A stretch of DNA of 17,372 nucleotides. It comes from Nitrososphaerota archaeon. Its GTDB lineage: Archaea > Thermoproteota > Nitrososphaeria > Nitrososphaerales > JACQRY01. The position numbers and the translations under genes are program-made. Positions within the stretch are counted from its first letter, which is position 1. Every line of letters starts with the position of its first letter. Below, one piece after another: positions 15,408 through 17,372 of the stretch. The DNA lies in contig JACQRY010000234.1 in assembly GCA_016206275.1 (NCBI GenBank), forward strand, positions 1 to 17,372, read 5' to 3'. Under the pieces are notes generated by a model. It was not told where the DNA came from, did not search any database, and was given only the letters and a program-made list of their open reading frames with translations.

Positions 15408-15683
15408 CGCGCGAAGAAACCCGTAGAAAGCGAGTGGGGCATAAGAATCATACATCCAGATAGAGATATCGAAAAATGCAGAATAATTTATGACCGAAAA
15501 CCTCTTCCACATTGGGATAGCGAAAACGAACCGATCTACGAAAGAATGACAGTCAAAAGCGGAGGAGCGAATTTTCGAATTCCGAAAGGCGCTGAAAAAG
15601 AAGAGGCCGAAGTTGTAGTTATGGGCGGACATCGAACATTAAGGAAACGAAAATTCAAAGACATTCCTAAAGTTCCTCGGTGA
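15408..15683 (+). pseudogene. Headless C-terminal fragment of a hypothetical protein
   Basis: From just after TAG 15405-15407 to TGA 15681 the frame is open with clearly protein-like sequence: WGIRIIHPDRDIEKCRIIYD, later SGGANFRIPKG, VVVMGGHRTL and a basic RKRKFKDIPKVPR end. The first ATG (in the ERMTV segment) would omit the conserved-looking first third, and there is no start codon before it. It therefore looks like the 3' end of a gene cut by recombination. It may resemble small archaeal hypothetical proteins but I cannot name a family. The break lies about 100 bases from the second tRNA scar, which suggests the same event. Confidence 0.5.
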
Positions 15684-15746
15684 GTCACTAGGTTTCTTCG
15701 TTCTTGCCTAAGTACAGCTTGCGCGCGCAGAGAAGGTCAGTCAGTT

Positions 15747-15780
15747 GAAGGCCTATTGGTCGTAATGCCAATACGCCTTC
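15747..15780. terminator. Strong hairpin between convergent ends
   Basis: GAAGGCCTATTGG (15747-15759) pairs with CCAATACGCCTTC (15768-15780): 12 of 13 base pairs with an 8-base loop. It sits between the plus-strand gene fragment and the 3' end of the minus-strand membrane gene. A terminator or a structured RNA element are both possible. Confidence 0.45.
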
Positions 15781-15865
15781 TCCTCCTCCCCCCGCTTTAG
15801 GAATTTCTTTGGGGACTATATCATGCTACGACCAACCAGTTCAGTAAACTTCTTGATGCAAGAGT

Positions 15866-16990
15866 TCAATGTTTTGTCGCAAGACGTACAAGATCTTCTG
15901 CAAAAGGCAATGGGGCCGCTATCCCTAAACCTGAAAGTATCCACCAAACTACAAGAATGCCTCCGAAGATAAATAGAAGAATTACACCTTTATTATCCCT
16001 CGAATTTCCATCGCTTACAAAAGAGTAAGGATATACACTTACTATACCGCACCAGGCAACCCAGATAATAGCTGCCTTAAGTAAAAAGTCAGGCAAGTTG
16101 ATTGGCAATAGTATCGTCGGAAATGAGAACTGCAACATAATCGAGGCACTCAGCAACCATGCAACTAACTTCATTCCTTCGATTACGGTCTGAGTTTGGA
16201 AGGACTGTACACGTGAGATTGATGCGAATGCTCCTGCATTTGTTATGAATATGGCCAACCTTGCTGCATAGCTGATCTCTGAGCCTGAAGCCTGCGCTAT
16301 AGCAAGTGTTACCAAAGCCGACAAGAACATGTATAAAGCAGGCATGATCGCCATCCTGAAAACCGAAAAAGGTTTGAATCTATACGTGAATCTGGAAAAG
16401 TCTAGAGTAACAGCTTTTTGATCTGATGCTAGTCTTGCATATGTCTTTCTTCCGCCGGGACCCTCCTTGGTTTGTCCATATAATTCAAATTGTTCCTGCT
16501 TTTCTTCTATTGCGTAAGCCACCATGTTGCTAGGTAGCTGTACTTCCATTGTTGCCGTAACAAAATTATTAGGACTCTTAACACGGACCATGAGGTTAAG
16601 ATCCCTCGCGATAAATGGGTATAAGCTTCCAAGCCGAAACTTGGTTACGTAGTTTGCTCGCATTCTTTGGTTTTCCCGATCGTACAGAGTCCCTACCCCT
16701 AGCTTCCAGCTCTCGGTGAGAACCATTTCAAAACTGAAATCCTTTTCTTTGGAAAGAGACAAGGAAACGCCACCAGCTTGGTACGGAACCAAAACACCGG
16801 AATCACATTGCAACTGTGTACAAGCCCATGGGTGTATTTCTTCAGTCATCTTCCCATTAGCTTCTTTCACTGAAAAGAATTCTAATTCAGCTGAAGTATT
16901 CTCATCGCCCCGCGCTTTCCCCTCAATCATGAGTTGAGGAGCGTACAGAGCAGTCGGTCGTATTACCAGTTGGATATTGATCTTACCCAT
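15866..16990 (-). CDS. Membrane protein with five predicted helices
   Basis: A 374-residue protein. The first ~205 residues are soluble and beta-rich, with many alternating strands and two Cys (about 57 and 62). They are followed by five hydrophobic segments at roughly 213-235, 242-258, 272-295, 300-322 and 335-358. No signal peptide is present at the N terminus, so the soluble domain is probably cytoplasmic. ATG 16990 was preferred over TTG 17029 because the TATA-like element at 17038-17048 lies only about 15 bases from the TTG but leaves a plausible leader for the ATG. No family is recognised. A cytosolic sensor joined to a membrane module is one reading, but its link to defence is not shown. 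Confidence 0.6.
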   Translation of the reverse strand: MGKINIQLVIRPTALYAPQLMIEGKARGDENTSAELEFFSVKEANGKMTEEIHPWACTQLQCDSGVLVPYQAGGVSLSLSKEKDFSFEMVLTESWKLGVGTLYDRENQRMRANYVTKFRLGSLYPFIARDLNLMVRVKSPNNFVTATMEVQLPSNMVAYAIEEKQEQFELYGQTKEGPGGRKTYARLASDQKAVTLDFSRFTYRFKPFSVFRMAIMPALYMFLSALVTLAIAQASGSEISYAARLAIFITNAGAFASISRVQSFQTQTVIEGMKLVAWLLSASIMLQFSFPTILLPINLPDFLLKAAIIWVAWCGIVSVYPYSFVSDGNSRDNKGVILLFIFGGILVVWWILSGLGIAAPLPFAEDLVRLATKH

Positions 16991-17037
16991 GTTCTTATCC
17001 CGATATGCATAGAGGTTGATAATTGTCAAAGTATTCT

Positions 17038-17048
17038 CTTTATATTAA
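17038..17048 (-). promoter_or_regulatory. TATA box of the membrane protein gene
   Basis: Minus-strand CTTAATATAAAG, about 53 bases upstream of ATG 16990. It predicts transcription starting near 17017 and a leader of about 27 bases. Confidence 0.45.
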
Positions 17049-17163
17049 GATGACAGAAAATTTTGGGAAAACCTCTACTTTGCATGGTAGCCCAGACTTG
17101 TGTGAGAAATATCTTGCCTTAGCGCGCGAAATCTCTGGATAACAGAGAGAAGACAACCGAATG

Positions 17164-17372
17164 CTAAAGGGGAGGAAGCCTCTTGTCGTAGAAGCGTTCG
17201 CACTCAGAGCTCAATGTTGCTTCGTCCCTTTCATTCAGACTGCCAGGCACCAGAGCAAGAATTAGGATCGCCCGCTTCTCTGAAACAATCTTGTTGAGCC
17301 TCTTGATCAATAGCAAGACAGGTCTGAAACCATGTACAGAAACAAGGTACTCCACTCCATCCAGAATGACGA
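17164..17372 (-). CDS. DUF835-type protein, C-terminal part (runs off the window)
   Basis: The frame is open through the window edge on the minus strand. The visible 69 residues begin VILDGVEYLVSVHGFRPVLL, continue with a helix and ILILALVPGSLNERDEATLS, and end at TAG 17166-17164. DGxEYLxxxxGF followed by a VxPxxLxERExxxL-like strand and helix is the hallmark of DUF835, an archaeal domain found alone or at the C terminus of sensor and regulatory proteins. Its function is unknown. The N-terminal part and the true start lie outside the window, so I cannot say what it is fused to. A GCGCGCG run lies 36 bases past the stop. Confidence 0.7.
   Translation of the reverse strand, partial: VILDGVEYLVSVHGFRPVLLLIKRLNKIVSEKRAILILALVPGSLNERDEATLSSECERFYDKRLPPL

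Noticed and set aside
15223..15426. 67-codon plus-strand ORF
   Set aside because: It runs across the tRNA fragment and a GCGCGCGCG run and has no protein-like features.
15348..15632. 94-codon minus-strand ORF rich in Phe and Ser
   Set aside because: It is the complement of the more convincing plus-strand gene fragment 15408-15683.
1..17372. CRISPR array or cas genes
   Set aside because: No regularly spaced direct repeats and no Cas-like protein were seen on either strand.

Overview
The window is almost certainly archaeal. Two starts sit just downstream of a correctly spaced TATA-like box with little or no leader (the 12579 gene and the small ORF at 6609), GTG and TTG starts are common, and the right edge carries the end of a DUF835-type protein, a mainly archaeal domain. 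Zinc-ribbon miniproteins fit the same picture. I cannot fix the lineage; Nitrososphaerota (Thaumarchaeota) or a Thermoplasmata-like group would both fit.

Most of the window is accessory DNA with the character of a defence island. From left to right: (1) a 5'-truncated AIPR-family phage-resistance gene (195-1244) and a tiny one-helix membrane protein (1490-1609). (2) A compact plus-strand operon (1747-6293) with three genes: a degenerate GNAT-fold protein, a full-length Argonaute (N, PAZ, MID and PIWI regions) that has lost at least two catalytic residues of the PIWI tetrad and carries an extra N-terminal helical/winged-helix-like extension, and a zinc-ribbon plus PD-(D/E)XK nuclease. This looks like a catalytically dead long (long-B-type) Argonaute with its own nuclease effector, and the GNAT-like protein is a component I do not recognise from described systems. 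(3) A small amber-interrupted ORF and a solo HEPN protein on the minus strand. (4) A minus-strand helicase and PLD-nuclease operon (12520 to 7392) resembling type I Mokosh, including what looks like a decayed protein kinase domain at the helicase N terminus.

To the right of 12.5 kb the DNA is more scrambled: a small basic protein fired from a shared bidirectional TATA box, a zinc-ribbon gene that begins in the stop codon of an insertion-sequence transposase remnant, two different tRNA 3'-end fragments flanking a winged-helix protein, a headless gene fragment, a strong hairpin, a five-helix membrane protein and the DUF835 gene. The tRNA 3'-end fragments, the IS remnant and the headless genes all point to repeated integration and loss.

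A further signature is an alternating GC run (7-9 bases of GCGCGCG) that occurs ten times, essentially always between genes and often just past a gene's 3' end.

The inferred logic is layered anti-mobile-element defence: guide-dependent sensing by a dead Argonaute that activates a nuclease; helicase plus PLD nuclease; HEPN RNase; and AIPR, which is possibly decayed. All functional statements rest on motif reading alone.
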